From: an uncultured Prevotellaceae bacterium
GTDB taxonomy: Bacteria > Bacteroidota > Bacteroidia > Bacteroidales > Bacteroidaceae
Length of the DNA: 64,000 nucleotides
Direction: 5' to 3'
Assembly: GCA_900315455.1 (NCBI GenBank)
Contig: OMZE01000013.1
Span: 49,067-113,066, forward strand
Shown here: piece by piece, positions 27,019 through 35,986 of the stretch
How the letters are laid out: each line of letters begins with the position of its first letter
Numbering within the stretch: position 1 is the stretch's first letter
The notes under the pieces: model-generated
Told to the model about the DNA's origin: nothing
Seen by the model: only the letters and a program-made list of their open reading frames with translations
The model's database searches: none
Made by a program: the position numbers and the translations under genes

Positions 27019-27780
27019 ATGGACCGAAGGACCTTTATCAAGAAATCTACCGTGGCGGCAGTGGGAGGACTACTGCTCTCCACTCCTTTCTCCCGACTCC
27101 TCGCCCGTGAAAACGGCGAGGAGCTGGATTCTTCTTTACCCTTAGACAAACATCCTATGAAAGTATTACTCATCAACGGCAGTGCCCGCCGCAAGGGCAA
27201 CACGTTCACTGCCCTCAGCGAGGCAGCAAAACAACTGGAGAAAAATGGCATTGAGGCAGAAATCGTACAGATAGGCGCCAAGCCCGTACGCGGGTGTGTG
27301 GCATGTGGTCAGTGTCATGCGAAAGGTCTTGGACGTTGCGCGTTCGACGACGACATCTGCAACACCGTCGTGGAGAAGATGGGTGGTGCCGACGCGCTTA
27401 TCGTTGGCTCACCGGTGTATTACGGCCAACCCAACGGTTCGGTACTCTCCCTCATCCAGCGCTTGTTTTATGCTGCTGGCGACAAGGTGCGCAACAAACC
27501 GGCTGCCGCCGTCTGCGTATGCCGTCGTGGAGGTGCCACAGCAGCCTTCCAGACACTCAATATGCCATTTCAGATGATGAACATGCCCGTCGTCTCATCC
27601 CAATACTGGAACATCGTCTACGGCATGTCGGAAGGGCAGGCCGCCCTCGACACCGAAGGCATGCAGACCATGCGTACCATGGCCGACAACATGGCATGGA
27701 TGCTGAAGAAAATCCACGCCGACGGTTCTCCCGCCTATCCTGAGCGAGAGCCAGGGCAGATGATGAACTTCATCAGATGA
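27019..27780 (+). CDS. Flavodoxin-fold NAD(P)H:FMN oxidoreductase with Tat signal
   Basis: 253 residues. The N-terminus MDRRTFIKKSTVAAVGG is a twin-arginine signal, followed by a linker and a flavodoxin-like domain from about residue 47 (KVLLINGSARRKGNTFT, the FMN phosphate loop; GSPVYYGQPNG). A cysteine cluster CVACGQCH..GRC near 94-108 is common in this NADPH-dependent FMN reductase/iron-sulfur flavoprotein group. Predicted to fold in the cytoplasm and be exported. It lies 76 bases after trpB and before a bidirectional terminator. Physiological substrate unknown. Confidence 0.85.
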   Translation: MDRRTFIKKSTVAAVGGLLLSTPFSRLLARENGEELDSSLPLDKHPMKVLLINGSARRKGNTFTALSEAAKQLEKNGIEAEIVQIGAKPVRGCVACGQCHAKGLGRCAFDDDICNTVVEKMGGADALIVGSPVYYGQPNGSVLSLIQRLFYAAGDKVRNKPAAAVCVCRRGGATAAFQTLNMPFQMMNMPVVSSQYWNIVYGMSEGQAALDTEGMQTMRTMADNMAWMLKKIHADGSPAYPEREPGQMMNFIR

Positions 27781-27789
27781 TTACAATCC

Positions 27790-27830
27790 ATTCGTTCCAC
27801 CTTCGGTTTTCCAAAGGTGGGACGAATTTT
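27790..27830. terminator. Bidirectional terminator
   Basis: A 14-bp stem with one G-T pair (27790-27803 with 27814-27827) followed by TTTTG on the plus strand, between convergent genes. Confidence 0.75.
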
Positions 27831-27858
27831 GTTGAGCGAATGCGAGACTTGAAGAGAT

Positions 27859-29205
27859 TTAGAAATGCACATTAAACACCCAGACGAAAGGATTGCCAAG
27901 GGTGAAGGGTTGCCAGTCCGTCTTGCCGTTACCGTTGGGATTGCCCGATTTGGCGAAATTCGTCCAGCAGTCCATCACCTCGTCGGCCAGTGCGTAGTCG
28001 GCTTGTGTCATAGGTCGCCAACTGCGGTCGAGGGTATGAAACATATACCACAGTTCGGCAGAATGGAAGGCTCCGTCGTGGGTGCCAGGTAGTTTGCGGG
28101 CGAAGAGATACTGGAAGGCAGGACGATGGTCGAGCGAGTCGCGCAGGAAGCAGAACTCATCAATCTGCTTTCCCATCGGACTGATGTCATCCAGCGTGCA
28201 GCCTATCATATACGAGGCATCAGCCAGATTGCCATTCCTGGCCGCTTCGTCGAAACTCTCTCTCAGCAGCACACCGTCGATATGGGGACGAAACTGTCCC
28301 ATCCCATCTTCCTTGAAAATCCTGAGCAACTCTTCGGCTGGTGCCGAGCGCATCTCCTTCAAGGTGTGGTAGCCATGTTTGTCCATATACTCTTTCCCGG
28401 TCTTCTCGGCCTGTTGCTGGTTGGTACCACCACCCGCCGACGTGCTGATGCCGCCACCGCTCTGTATGACCACATTCCTCACCATGCCCTTCGAAAGGGG
28501 CGACGACACCAGGTTCTTCACGCTGGCGGCTCCTGCACTCTGTCCGAGAACGGTGATGTTGTCGGGGTCACCGCCAAACTGCGCGATGTTCTCGCGCACC
28601 CATTTCAGGGCAGCCACCTGGTCGTAGGTGCCGTAGTTGCCCGACGTGCCGTCGGAAGACTCTGCCGACAACTCTGGGTGGGCAAGAAAACCGAAGATGC
28701 CCAGGCGGTAGTTGATGGTGACGAGAATCACGCCCCGCGTAGCCCATGCGTCACCGTCCATGGTCACCTCATGGCCATAGCCGTTGAAATAGGCTCCGCC
28801 ATGCACCCAGAAAGCCACAGGCAGTTTGCTCTCCGGTCTGCCGATAGTCTTCGATGGCGACCATACGTTCAGATATAGGCAGTCTTCGCTCTGCTCAGGC
28901 TGTTCCTTCCAATAGAACTCATTGCCATAGAATGTGCCCACGGCGTTGCCAGGCTGCCAGCATATTTTGCTGAAAGTGTCGGCCTTTCTTGTTCCCTTCC
29001 ATTTCACCACGGGCTGCGGCCGTTTCCACCGCAGTTCTCCCACGGGTGGTGCTGCGTAGGGTATACCTTTGAAGACGGTGACTCCTTCTGCTGCAGAGGG
29101 TATTCCTTGGATGTTTCCTCCCTCTACCTTGACGACGGGTGTCTGTCCCCAAGCAAGAACCGCCGTCATGCTCAATGCCAATAATACAAATCGTTTTCCA
29201 AACAT
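27859..29205 (-). CDS. Exported type B carboxylesterase
   Basis: 448 residues, alpha/beta hydrolase. Signal peptide to about residue 21. Oxyanion region FWVHGGAYF (132-140), EDCLYLNVW, nucleophile Ser223 in GQSAGA, and the His region GAFHSAELWYMF. It is shorter than typical members (about 500-550), mainly in the cap region. It hydrolyses carboxylic esters in the periplasm; the substrate is not evident. It is preceded by a promoter-cassette array. Confidence 0.88.
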   Translation of the reverse strand: MFGKRFVLLALSMTAVLAWGQTPVVKVEGGNIQGIPSAAEGVTVFKGIPYAAPPVGELRWKRPQPVVKWKGTRKADTFSKICWQPGNAVGTFYGNEFYWKEQPEQSEDCLYLNVWSPSKTIGRPESKLPVAFWVHGGAYFNGYGHEVTMDGDAWATRGVILVTINYRLGIFGFLAHPELSAESSDGTSGNYGTYDQVAALKWVRENIAQFGGDPDNITVLGQSAGAASVKNLVSSPLSKGMVRNVVIQSGGGISTSAGGGTNQQQAEKTGKEYMDKHGYHTLKEMRSAPAEELLRIFKEDGMGQFRPHIDGVLLRESFDEAARNGNLADASYMIGCTLDDISPMGKQIDEFCFLRDSLDHRPAFQYLFARKLPGTHDGAFHSAELWYMFHTLDRSWRPMTQADYALADEVMDCWTNFAKSGNPNGNGKTDWQPFTLGNPFVWVFNVHF

Positions 29206-29248
29206 TTTTTTTGCCTTATTGATAATACTTTATGACTCTCTTTGCATA

Positions 29249-29395
29249 CAAAGATAGTGCAAGGCGAGCGTAATACCAAGCAAAAGCCGAAGTTTTTGCT
29301 TGAATTGCCGAGCCGCCTCCTATCTTCGGCGAAGCCAATGATAGTGCAAGGCAAGTGAAAAACCAAATGTTTTGAGTTTTTCCGAACCGCATCTT
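29249..29395 (-). repeat. Promoter cassettes upstream of the carboxylesterase
   Basis: Two units on the minus strand. The proximal -7 is TATCTTTG (29256-29249) with CTTG 20 bases upstream; the distal unit has TTTG-N20-TATCATTG, one mismatch. They share the GCTCGCCTTGCAC stretch and the CTTCGCCGAAGATAGG junction with the lptD-like array. The 29206-29563 gap otherwise has only the aspS promoter. Confidence 0.75.
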
Positions 29396-29417
29396 TACAC
29401 ATTTTTTATTCGATTGT

Positions 29418-29448
29418 TTTGTAATGTTAGGGTAAATCAGTAATTTTG
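29418..29448 (+). promoter_or_regulatory. Promoter of aspS
   Basis: TTTG (29418-29421), 19-base spacer, TAATTTTG (29441-29448). Full consensus; leader about 108 nt. Confidence 0.75.
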
Positions 29449-29563
29449 CAGCCAAACACTTTACAGTTGACGATTTAGCCACTGGTTTGTTGAAGATGGA
29501 TAGCCCAACATCTGGAAAGTGTGGCGTAATTTTTTTGAATACAATAAGTTATTTACTAAAAAT

Positions 29564-31333
29564 ATGTACAGAACTAATACTTGTGGGGAGTTACGTCTCT
29601 CCGATGCCGGGAAGCAGGTGACGCTTGCCGGATGGGTACAGCGCAGCCGCAAAATGGGCGGCATGACTTTCGTCGACTTGCGCGACCGCTATGGAATCAC
29701 CCAACTGGTGTTCAACGAGGAAAAAGACAAGGACCTCTGCGAGAAAGCCAACAAACTCGGACGTGAATATTGTATTCAGGTAGAGGGAACGGTATGCGAG
29801 CGGCAGAGCAAGAACCCCAACATGCCTACCGGTGATATCGAAATCATCGCGTCGGTGTTGCGCATCCTCAGCGAGAGTGCCACTCCTCCGTTCACCATCG
29901 AAGACAATACCGACGGCGGCGATGATATCCGCATGAAATACCGCTACCTCGACCTGCGACGCAATGCTGTGCGCCGTAACCTCGAGCTGCGGCACAAGAT
30001 GACCATACATATCCGCAATTTCCTTGACTCCAAAGACTTCATCGAGGTGGAGACCCCCATCCTCATCGGGTCGACTCCCGAAGGCGCACGCGACTTCGTG
30101 GTGCCTTCGCGCATGAACCCCGGACAGTTCTACGCCCTGCCACAGAGTCCGCAGACGCTGAAGCAGTTGCTCATGGTGAGCGGCTTCGACCGTTACTTCC
30201 AGATTGCGAAGTGCTTCCGCGACGAAGACCTCCGCGCCGACCGCCAGCCCGAGTTCACGCAAATCGACTGCGAGATGAGTTTCGTTGACCAAGAGGATGT
30301 CATTGGCATCTTCGAGGATATGTGCCGCTATCTCTTCAAGCAAATCCTCAACGTCGACCTGCCGGAGAAGTTGCAGCAGATGACATGGCACGAGGCCATG
30401 CGGCGTTTCGGCAGCGACAAGCCCGACCTGCGCTTCGGCATGGAGTTTGTGGAACTGATGGACGTGTTGAAGACCGGCACCTTCGCCGTCTTCGACCAGG
30501 CTGCCTATATCGGCGGTATCTGCGTGCCGGGATGTGCCGACTACACCCGCAAGCAACTCGACCAACTCACCGACTTCGTGAAACGCCCGCAAGTGGGTGC
30601 CAAGGGACTCGTTTATGTGAAGTACAACGCCGACGGCACGGTGAAGAGCAGCGTCGACAAGTTCTATTCACAGGAGACGCTCCTCGCCCTGAAGGAGAAG
30701 ATGGGGGCCAACGACGGCGACCTCGTGCTCATCCTCAGCGGCGACAATGCCAACAAGACCCGTACCCAACTCTGCACGCTGCGACTGGAGATGGGCGAGC
30801 GGCTCGGTCTGCGCGACAAGAAGAAGTTTGAGTGCCTCTGGATTATCGACTTCCCGCTCTTCGAGTGGAGCGACGAAGAGCAGCGCCTCATGTCTACGCA
30901 CCATCCCTTCACCATGCCCAACCCCGACGACATCCCTTATCTCGACGACCAGCCCGAGCGCGTGAGGGCAAAGGCCTACGACTTCGTGTGCAACGGCATC
31001 GAGGTGGGCGGCGGAAGTCTCCGTATCCACGACAGCAAACTCCAGGCCAAGATGTTCGACATCCTCGGCTTCACCCCCGAGAGGGCAATGGCACAGTTTG
31101 GCTTCCTCATCAACGCGTTCAAGTATGGCGCACCGCCCCATGCCGGACTTGCCTTCGGTCTCGACCGCTTTGTCTCCATCTTCGCCGGTCTCGACAGCAT
31201 CCGCGACTGCATCGCCTTCCCGAAGAACAACTCCGGGCGCGATGTGATGCTCGACGCACCGTCGGAAATCGACCAGAAACAACTCGACGAATTGCAAATC
31301 AAAGTCGATTTGAAACCCGAGGATAAAGACTGA
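29564..31333 (+). CDS. aspS: Aspartate--tRNA ligase
   Basis: 589 residues, bacterial type class II AspRS. An N-terminal OB anticodon-binding domain ([26 protein letters not shown]), class II motif 2 ([18 protein letters not shown]), a bacterial GAD insertion, and motif 3 ([10 protein letters not shown]). Length is normal. The ATG at 29564 gives the usual MYRT-type start; the frame upstream to 29519 is not needed. Followed by an intrinsic terminator. Confidence 0.98.
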   Translation: MYRTNTCGELRLSDAGKQVTLAGWVQRSRKMGGMTFVDLRDRYGITQLVFNEEKDKDLCEKANKLGREYCIQVEGTVCERQSKNPNMPTGDIEIIASVLRILSESATPPFTIEDNTDGGDDIRMKYRYLDLRRNAVRRNLELRHKMTIHIRNFLDSKDFIEVETPILIGSTPEGARDFVVPSRMNPGQFYALPQSPQTLKQLLMVSGFDRYFQIAKCFRDEDLRADRQPEFTQIDCEMSFVDQEDVIGIFEDMCRYLFKQILNVDLPEKLQQMTWHEAMRRFGSDKPDLRFGMEFVELMDVLKTGTFAVFDQAAYIGGICVPGCADYTRKQLDQLTDFVKRPQVGAKGLVYVKYNADGTVKSSVDKFYSQETLLALKEKMGANDGDLVLILSGDNANKTRTQLCTLRLEMGERLGLRDKKKFECLWIIDFPLFEWSDEEQRLMSTHHPFTMPNPDDIPYLDDQPERVRAKAYDFVCNGIEVGGGSLRIHDSKLQAKMFDILGFTPERAMAQFGFLINAFKYGAPPHAGLAFGLDRFVSIFAGLDSIRDCIAFPKNNSGRDVMLDAPSEIDQKQLDELQIKVDLKPEDKD

Positions 31334-31353
31334 TTTTTCCAACACAGAGATAC

Positions 31354-31394
31354 AGAGGTACAGGTGCTTTTATGCTCCCTGTACCTCTTTTTTG
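31354..31394 (+). terminator. Intrinsic terminator after aspS
   Basis: An 11-bp perfect stem (31354-31364 with 31378-31388) followed by TTTTTTG. Confidence 0.85.
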
Positions 31395-31536
31395 TGTGGA
31401 ATGATTCATGGATAAGGGCAATGTCATTTGAGCACCCTTTTACTCCTCTTTTACACCACTTTAGCGTAAGAAAGGGGATCGGAGGTTGATTTAAATCAAG
31501 AAAATCAGCGGTTTGTGGTTCCAAGGAGGCAAAAAG

Positions 31537-31568
31537 GTTGCTTTTCTATGCAAAAATAGTTACCTTTG
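31537..31568 (+). promoter_or_regulatory. Promoter of the winged-helix protein gene
   Basis: GTTG (31537-31540), 20-base spacer, TACCTTTG (31561-31568). Between the aspS terminator and this promoter no gene or other clear signal is seen. Confidence 0.65.
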
Positions 31569-31629
31569 CAGCGAATTAAAAGGTTGATACATAGTTAGTT
31601 CAACACAACTATTTTCGTTTATAAATATT

Positions 31630-31929
31630 ATGGCAGAAAAAAAAGCAACAACAAAGGCCGCTGCTAAGACCACTAAGGCAGCCGCTGAGAAGAAGGCAGC
31701 CCCCAAGAAGGCCGCTGCAAAGAAGACAGAGGTCGTTATCAATGTAGAAACCGTAGGCTTCAAAGCCGGTGACGTGTATCAGGCACTTTTCGCAGCCGAG
31801 AAGGCTCTGAGCGTGAAAGAAATTGCAAAGCAGGCCAAAATTTCTGAGGCAGAGACTCTGCTCGGTATTGGCTGGCTCTTCAAAGAGGGCAAAATCAAGG
31901 AGGAGAACAACCTCATCACTCTCGCTTAA
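31630..31929 (+). CDS. K/A-rich small winged-helix protein (DUF2582-like)
   Basis: 99 residues. The first 36 residues are almost only Lys, Ala and Thr (KKAAPKKAAAKK), like a histone H1 or basic nucleoid-protein tail. The rest (about 37-99) is a small winged-helix domain, GFKAGDVYQALFAAEKALSVKEIAKQAKISEAE, of the DUF2582 type. It probably binds DNA; its target is unknown. Monocistronic with its own promoter and a strong terminator, consistent with high expression. Confidence 0.8.
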   Translation: MAEKKATTKAAAKTTKAAAEKKAAPKKAAAKKTEVVINVETVGFKAGDVYQALFAAEKALSVKEIAKQAKISEAETLLGIGWLFKEGKIKEENNLITLA

Positions 31930-31944
31930 TCTTTTATCGATTAT

Positions 31945-31980
31945 AAAAAATGCCGGTGTCGCAAGATACCGGCATTTTTT
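31945..31980 (+). terminator. Intrinsic terminator
   Basis: A perfect 13-bp stem (31945-31957 with 31968-31980) with flanking A and T tracts. Confidence 0.9.
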
Positions 31981-32130
31981 TACCCCATACCATCTTCACA
32001 CACTCCAAACGACGTCACGAAATCAAGTGCTGTATCTGCCCGGCAAATCCATTTGTTGCATTTAATCTATTTTTTATATCATTATAGACTTTTAAAAATC
32101 TTTTTGACTCACATTATCGGTTTTTTGTAT

Positions 32131-32138
32131 TATCTTTG
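32131..32138 (+). promoter_or_regulatory. -7 element of xylB
   Basis: TATCTTTG; the nearest TTTG upstream (32102-32105) is 25 bases away, so the -33 is weak and an activator may be needed. Confidence 0.5.
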
Positions 32139-32211
32139 CGGTTGGATTATGCGGAAGGGTTTTTTTAGCATTGGAGACCTCGTATTTCCATTTTTGTTAA
32201 ATCACTTTACT

Positions 32212-33711
32212 ATGTCAAGAAGATATCTATTAGGTTTCGATGTGGGCAGTAGTTCTGTCAAGGCATCGTTAGTAGATGCAGACTCCGGCGAGTGCGCTGC
32301 ATCGGCGTTTTATCCTGAGAGTGAAGCACCCATCAAGGCCGAAAAGGCAGGATGGGCAGAACAAGACCCAGAGTCGTGGTGGACATACGCCAAGATGAGT
32401 CTGAAGAAAATCATGGCCGATAGCGGTGCCAAGGGCGAAGACATCATCGCCATAGGTATCTCCTATCAGATGCACGGTCTCGTATGCGTAGACAAGGACC
32501 TCAACGTGCTGCGCCCCTCCATCATTTGGTGTGACTCCAGGGCAGTGCCCTATGGCGAGAAGGCTTTCAACGAACTGGGTGCGGAGCAGTGCCTCGGACA
32601 CCTGCTCAATTCTCCCGGAAACTTCACTGCCGCCAAACTGGCATGGGTGAAGGCCAATGAACCGGAACTCTTCGAGAAAGTGTATAAGTTCATGCTCCCC
32701 GGCGACTATCTCGCCATGCGTCTGAGCGGAACGGTGAACACCACCATCAGCGGACTCAGCGAGGGAATGTTCTGGGACTTCCGCGAGAAGAAAGTGGCCG
32801 ACTTCCTCATGCGCTACTTCGGCTTCAACCAGTCGCTGGTGCCCGACATCGTGCCCACCTTCAGCGTGCAGAGCGAGGTGAGTGCCGCTGCGGCTGCCGA
32901 ACTGGGTCTGAAGGAAGGTACTCCCATCTCTTACCGTGCTGGCGACCAGCCCAACAACGCCCTCTCGCTCAATGTCTTCAACCCCGGTGAGATTGCTTCC
33001 ACAGCAGGCACTTCGGGCGTGGTATATGGCGTGCTCGGCGAAATCAACTACGACATGAAGAGCCGCGTCAACACCTTCGCCCACGTGAACTACACGAAAG
33101 ACCTCGACCGCCTCGGCGTGCTGCTGTGCATCAACGGCACGGGCATCCTCAACGCATGGGTGCGCCGCACCATCGCCCCAGAGGGCATTTCCTATGCCGA
33201 GATGAACGACTATATGGCTTCGGTGCCCATTGGCAGCGACGGTGTCACTATCATCCCCTTCGGCAACGGTGCAGAGCGCGTGCTCGAGAACAAGGAGGTG
33301 GGATGCTCCATCAATGGCGTCAACTTCAACAAGCACGGCAAGGCTCACCTGATGAGGGCTGCCCAGGAAGGCATCGTCTTCAGTTTCTGCTATGGCATGG
33401 AAATCATGCAGCAGATGGGCATGGACATCAAGAAGATACATGCCGGAAAGGCCAACATGTTCCTCAGTCCGCTCTTCCGCGACACCCTCGCCGGAGTGAG
33501 TGGCGCTACCATCGAACTGTTGGAGACCGACGGTAGCGTGGGTGCTGCCAAGGGAGCCGGTATGGGTTGCGGACTCTATAAGGACAACAACGAGGCCTTC
33601 GCGTCGCTCCGCCGCCTCGCCGTCATCGAGCCCGACGAGAGCCACCGCACCGAATACCTCAACGCCTACGCCAAGTGGAAGGAAACACTGGCCATGGTCA
33701 ATGGGGAGTAA
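32212..33711 (+). CDS. xylB: Xylulokinase
   Basis: 499 residues, FGGY carbohydrate kinase. The N-terminal phosphate loop GFDVGSSSVKASL, the SYQMHGLV substrate region, DSRAVPYGE, and the C-terminal GMEIMQQMGMDIKKI and GAAKGAGMG segments are visible. It phosphorylates D-xylulose with ATP. The ATG at 32212 starts the conserved fold; the frame upstream to 32053 crosses the promoter. xylA follows 78 bases later on the same strand. Confidence 0.95.
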   Translation: MSRRYLLGFDVGSSSVKASLVDADSGECAASAFYPESEAPIKAEKAGWAEQDPESWWTYAKMSLKKIMADSGAKGEDIIAIGISYQMHGLVCVDKDLNVLRPSIIWCDSRAVPYGEKAFNELGAEQCLGHLLNSPGNFTAAKLAWVKANEPELFEKVYKFMLPGDYLAMRLSGTVNTTISGLSEGMFWDFREKKVADFLMRYFGFNQSLVPDIVPTFSVQSEVSAAAAAELGLKEGTPISYRAGDQPNNALSLNVFNPGEIASTAGTSGVVYGVLGEINYDMKSRVNTFAHVNYTKDLDRLGVLLCINGTGILNAWVRRTIAPEGISYAEMNDYMASVPIGSDGVTIIPFGNGAERVLENKEVGCSINGVNFNKHGKAHLMRAAQEGIVFSFCYGMEIMQQMGMDIKKIHAGKANMFLSPLFRDTLAGVSGATIELLETDGSVGAAKGAGMGCGLYKDNNEAFASLRRLAVIEPDESHRTEYLNAYAKWKETLAMVNGE

Positions 33712-33789
33712 CTTCCTTTTAACTTCTCATAGTTGAGCGAGAGCAAAACAAAAGATTTTTTATTTTTCCAACTAATTTATAATTCAATT

Positions 33790-35109
33790 ATGGCAAAAGA
33801 GTATTTTCCGTTTACTGGTAAAATTCCTTTCGAAGGAAAAGAGAGCAAGAACGTGATGGCTTTCCATTACTATGACCCCGAGAAGGTGGTGATGGGAAAG
33901 AAGATGAAAGACTGGCTGAAGTTCGCCATGGCATGGTGGCACACCCTGGGTGGTGCTTCCGCTGACCAGTTTGGTGGACAGACCCGCAGTTATGAGTGGG
34001 ACAAGGCCGAGGATGCCGTGCAGCGTGCCAAGGACAAGATGGACGCCGGCTTCGAAATCATGGACAAACTGGGCATCGAGTATTTCTGCTTCCACGATGT
34101 AGACCTCGTAGAAGAGGGTGCTACCATCGCAGAGTATGAGGCTCGCATGAAGGCTATCACCGACTATGCCGAGGAGAAGATGAAGCAGTTCCCCAACATC
34201 AAGTTGCTCTGGGGTACCGCCAACGTGTTCGGCAACAAGCGCTATGCCAACGGTGCTTCCACCAACCCTGATTTCGACGTAGTGGCACGTGCCATCGTGC
34301 AGATTAAGAATGCCATCGACGCTACCATCAAACTTGGCGGCACCAACTACGTGTTCTGGGGCGGACGCGAGGGCTACATGAGCCTCCTCAACACCGACCA
34401 GAAGCGTGAGAAGGAGCACATGGCTACCATGCTCACCATGGCACGCGACTATGCCCGCGCCAAGGGCTTCAAGGGCACCTTCCTCATCGAGCCGAAACCC
34501 ATGGAGCCTTCGAAGCACCAGTATGATGTAGATACCGAGACTGTCATCGGCTTCCTCAAGGCACACAACCTTGACAAGGACTTCAAGGTGAACATTGAGG
34601 TGAACCACGCTACTCTCGCCGGTCACACCTTCGAGCACGAGTTGGCTTGCGCTGTTGATGCCGGCATGCTGGGCTCCATCGACGCCAACCGCGGCGACGC
34701 TCAGAACGGCTGGGATACTGACCAGTTCCCCATCGACAACTACGAACTCACGCAGGCTATGCTCGAGATTATCCGCAACGGTGGTCTGGGCAATGGTGGT
34801 ACCAACTTCGATGCCAAGATTCGTCGTAACAGCACCGACCTCGAGGACCTCTTCATCGCTCACATCAGCGGTATGGATGCCATGGCACGTGCCCTCGAGA
34901 ATGCTGCCGCTATCCTTGAGGAGAGCGAACTGCCTGCCATGAAGAAGGAGCGCTATGCCAGTTTCGACAGTGGCATCGGCAAGGACTTCGAGGATGGCAA
35001 ACTCACCCTTGAGCAAGTATACGAGTACGGCAAGAAGGTGGAAGAGCCGAAGCAGACTTCCGGCAAGCAGGAGAAATACGAGACCATCGTGGCTCTCTAT
35101 GCAAAATAA
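33790..35109 (+). CDS. xylA: Xylose isomerase
   Basis: 439 residues, class II xylose isomerase. Active-site His102 and Asp105 in CFHDVD, WGGREGYM, the metal-binding FLIEPKPMEPSKHQYD and NHATLAGHTFEHEL are visible. It isomerises D-xylose to D-xylulose. With xylB it forms a minimal xylose catabolic unit; no transporter or regulator is adjacent. A strong terminator follows. Confidence 0.98.
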   Translation: MAKEYFPFTGKIPFEGKESKNVMAFHYYDPEKVVMGKKMKDWLKFAMAWWHTLGGASADQFGGQTRSYEWDKAEDAVQRAKDKMDAGFEIMDKLGIEYFCFHDVDLVEEGATIAEYEARMKAITDYAEEKMKQFPNIKLLWGTANVFGNKRYANGASTNPDFDVVARAIVQIKNAIDATIKLGGTNYVFWGGREGYMSLLNTDQKREKEHMATMLTMARDYARAKGFKGTFLIEPKPMEPSKHQYDVDTETVIGFLKAHNLDKDFKVNIEVNHATLAGHTFEHELACAVDAGMLGSIDANRGDAQNGWDTDQFPIDNYELTQAMLEIIRNGGLGNGGTNFDAKIRRNSTDLEDLFIAHISGMDAMARALENAAAILEESELPAMKKERYASFDSGIGKDFEDGKLTLEQVYEYGKKVEEPKQTSGKQEKYETIVALYAK

Positions 35110-35130
35110 TTTGCCAGGCAATAAAGAAAA

Positions 35131-35161
35131 AAAGGAGACCTATTTCGGGTCTCCTTTTTTT
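35131..35161 (+). terminator. Intrinsic terminator after xylA
   Basis: A 10-bp stem AAAGGAGACC/GGTCTCCTTT (35131-35140 with 35148-35157) with A and T tracts on either side. Confidence 0.9.
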
Positions 35162-35240
35162 CTTGAAGGGAAGGAATGTCAAACCTCAAACATCGTGCAA
35201 GCCAAGCGCAGCCGATAATCGGGCGAAGGCCAAACCTCCA

Positions 35241-35924
35241 TTACTCACTGGTCACGAGCACATAGTTGTTGTAGACTCTTCCCCTGTTTTTGATTTTAAT
35301 ATAAAACTTGCCAGTCCATCTGGGGGTGAAGGTGCATATGCAGTCATCTGTTTCATCTGTGTCGGAATCAATCAAGTTGCCGTTCTCGTCATAGATGTAG
35401 AGGTCGAGGTCGGTATCGCCGTCACCCGAAACAATCACGTATGCCTCTTTACCACCCGTGAAGGTGAAGGTCCAGGTATCGGTATAACCGGCGAGCACGC
35501 GGTCTGTTCTGCGACGTATAGGTCCAACAATTCCACGCGACGTTTTCTGTGTGTCTTTGATGAGTGCGAGGAGGGTTTTGTCGCCGTCGGCGAAGGTGGT
35601 GGCGTCGGCGAGGAGTTTGGTTTCGTCGAACTGAATGGCATCGCCCTTGACGAGTGTAGATGTCACGGCTGTTCCGCTCTGTGCCTTCTGCTCACCAGTG
35701 GTGGCGTCGGTAACGCCCAGGTCTTTATAGATTTGCACGGCCTGGATGAGGGGGAGGGCGCTTTTCTGTGCGTACCCATATCTTACCAGTTCCGAAGCCA
35801 TGATGAAGAGCCGTGCCTGTTGCGGAACGGTGTTGTCTGAAGTCTCAGCGGCAGGTTGCTGCTGAGCGAATGCTGTGGTGCTCATGAGCATCATAGCACC
35901 TAGAATGAATTGTTTTACTGTCAT
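35241..35924 (-). CDS. Exported protein with PPC-like C-terminal beta domain
   Basis: 227 residues. Signal peptide to about residue 20 (TTAFAQ). A helical part follows, then from about residue 145 a beta-sandwich resembling bacterial pre-peptidase C-terminal (PPC) domains: TDTWTFTFTGGKEAYVIVSGDGDTDLDLYIYDENGNLIDSD, then GKFYIKIKNRG. Function unknown. It is the last gene of an operon with the two long TPR proteins (62 bases after the second). Confidence 0.75.
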   Translation of the reverse strand: MTVKQFILGAMMLMSTTAFAQQQPAAETSDNTVPQQARLFIMASELVRYGYAQKSALPLIQAVQIYKDLGVTDATTGEQKAQSGTAVTSTLVKGDAIQFDETKLLADATTFADGDKTLLALIKDTQKTSRGIVGPIRRRTDRVLAGYTDTWTFTFTGGKEAYVIVSGDGDTDLDLYIYDENGNLIDSDTDETDDCICTFTPRWTGKFYIKIKNRGRVYNNYVLVTSE

Positions 35925-35986
35925 GATGGTATCTTTTTGTTGTTAGTTAATATTCAGTTCGATTGTTTTTACTCGGGTGCTGCCCA

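Noticed and set aside
27859-29205. Truncated carboxylesterase pseudogene
   Set aside because: It is short for the family but the serine and histidine regions are intact and the frame is unbroken.
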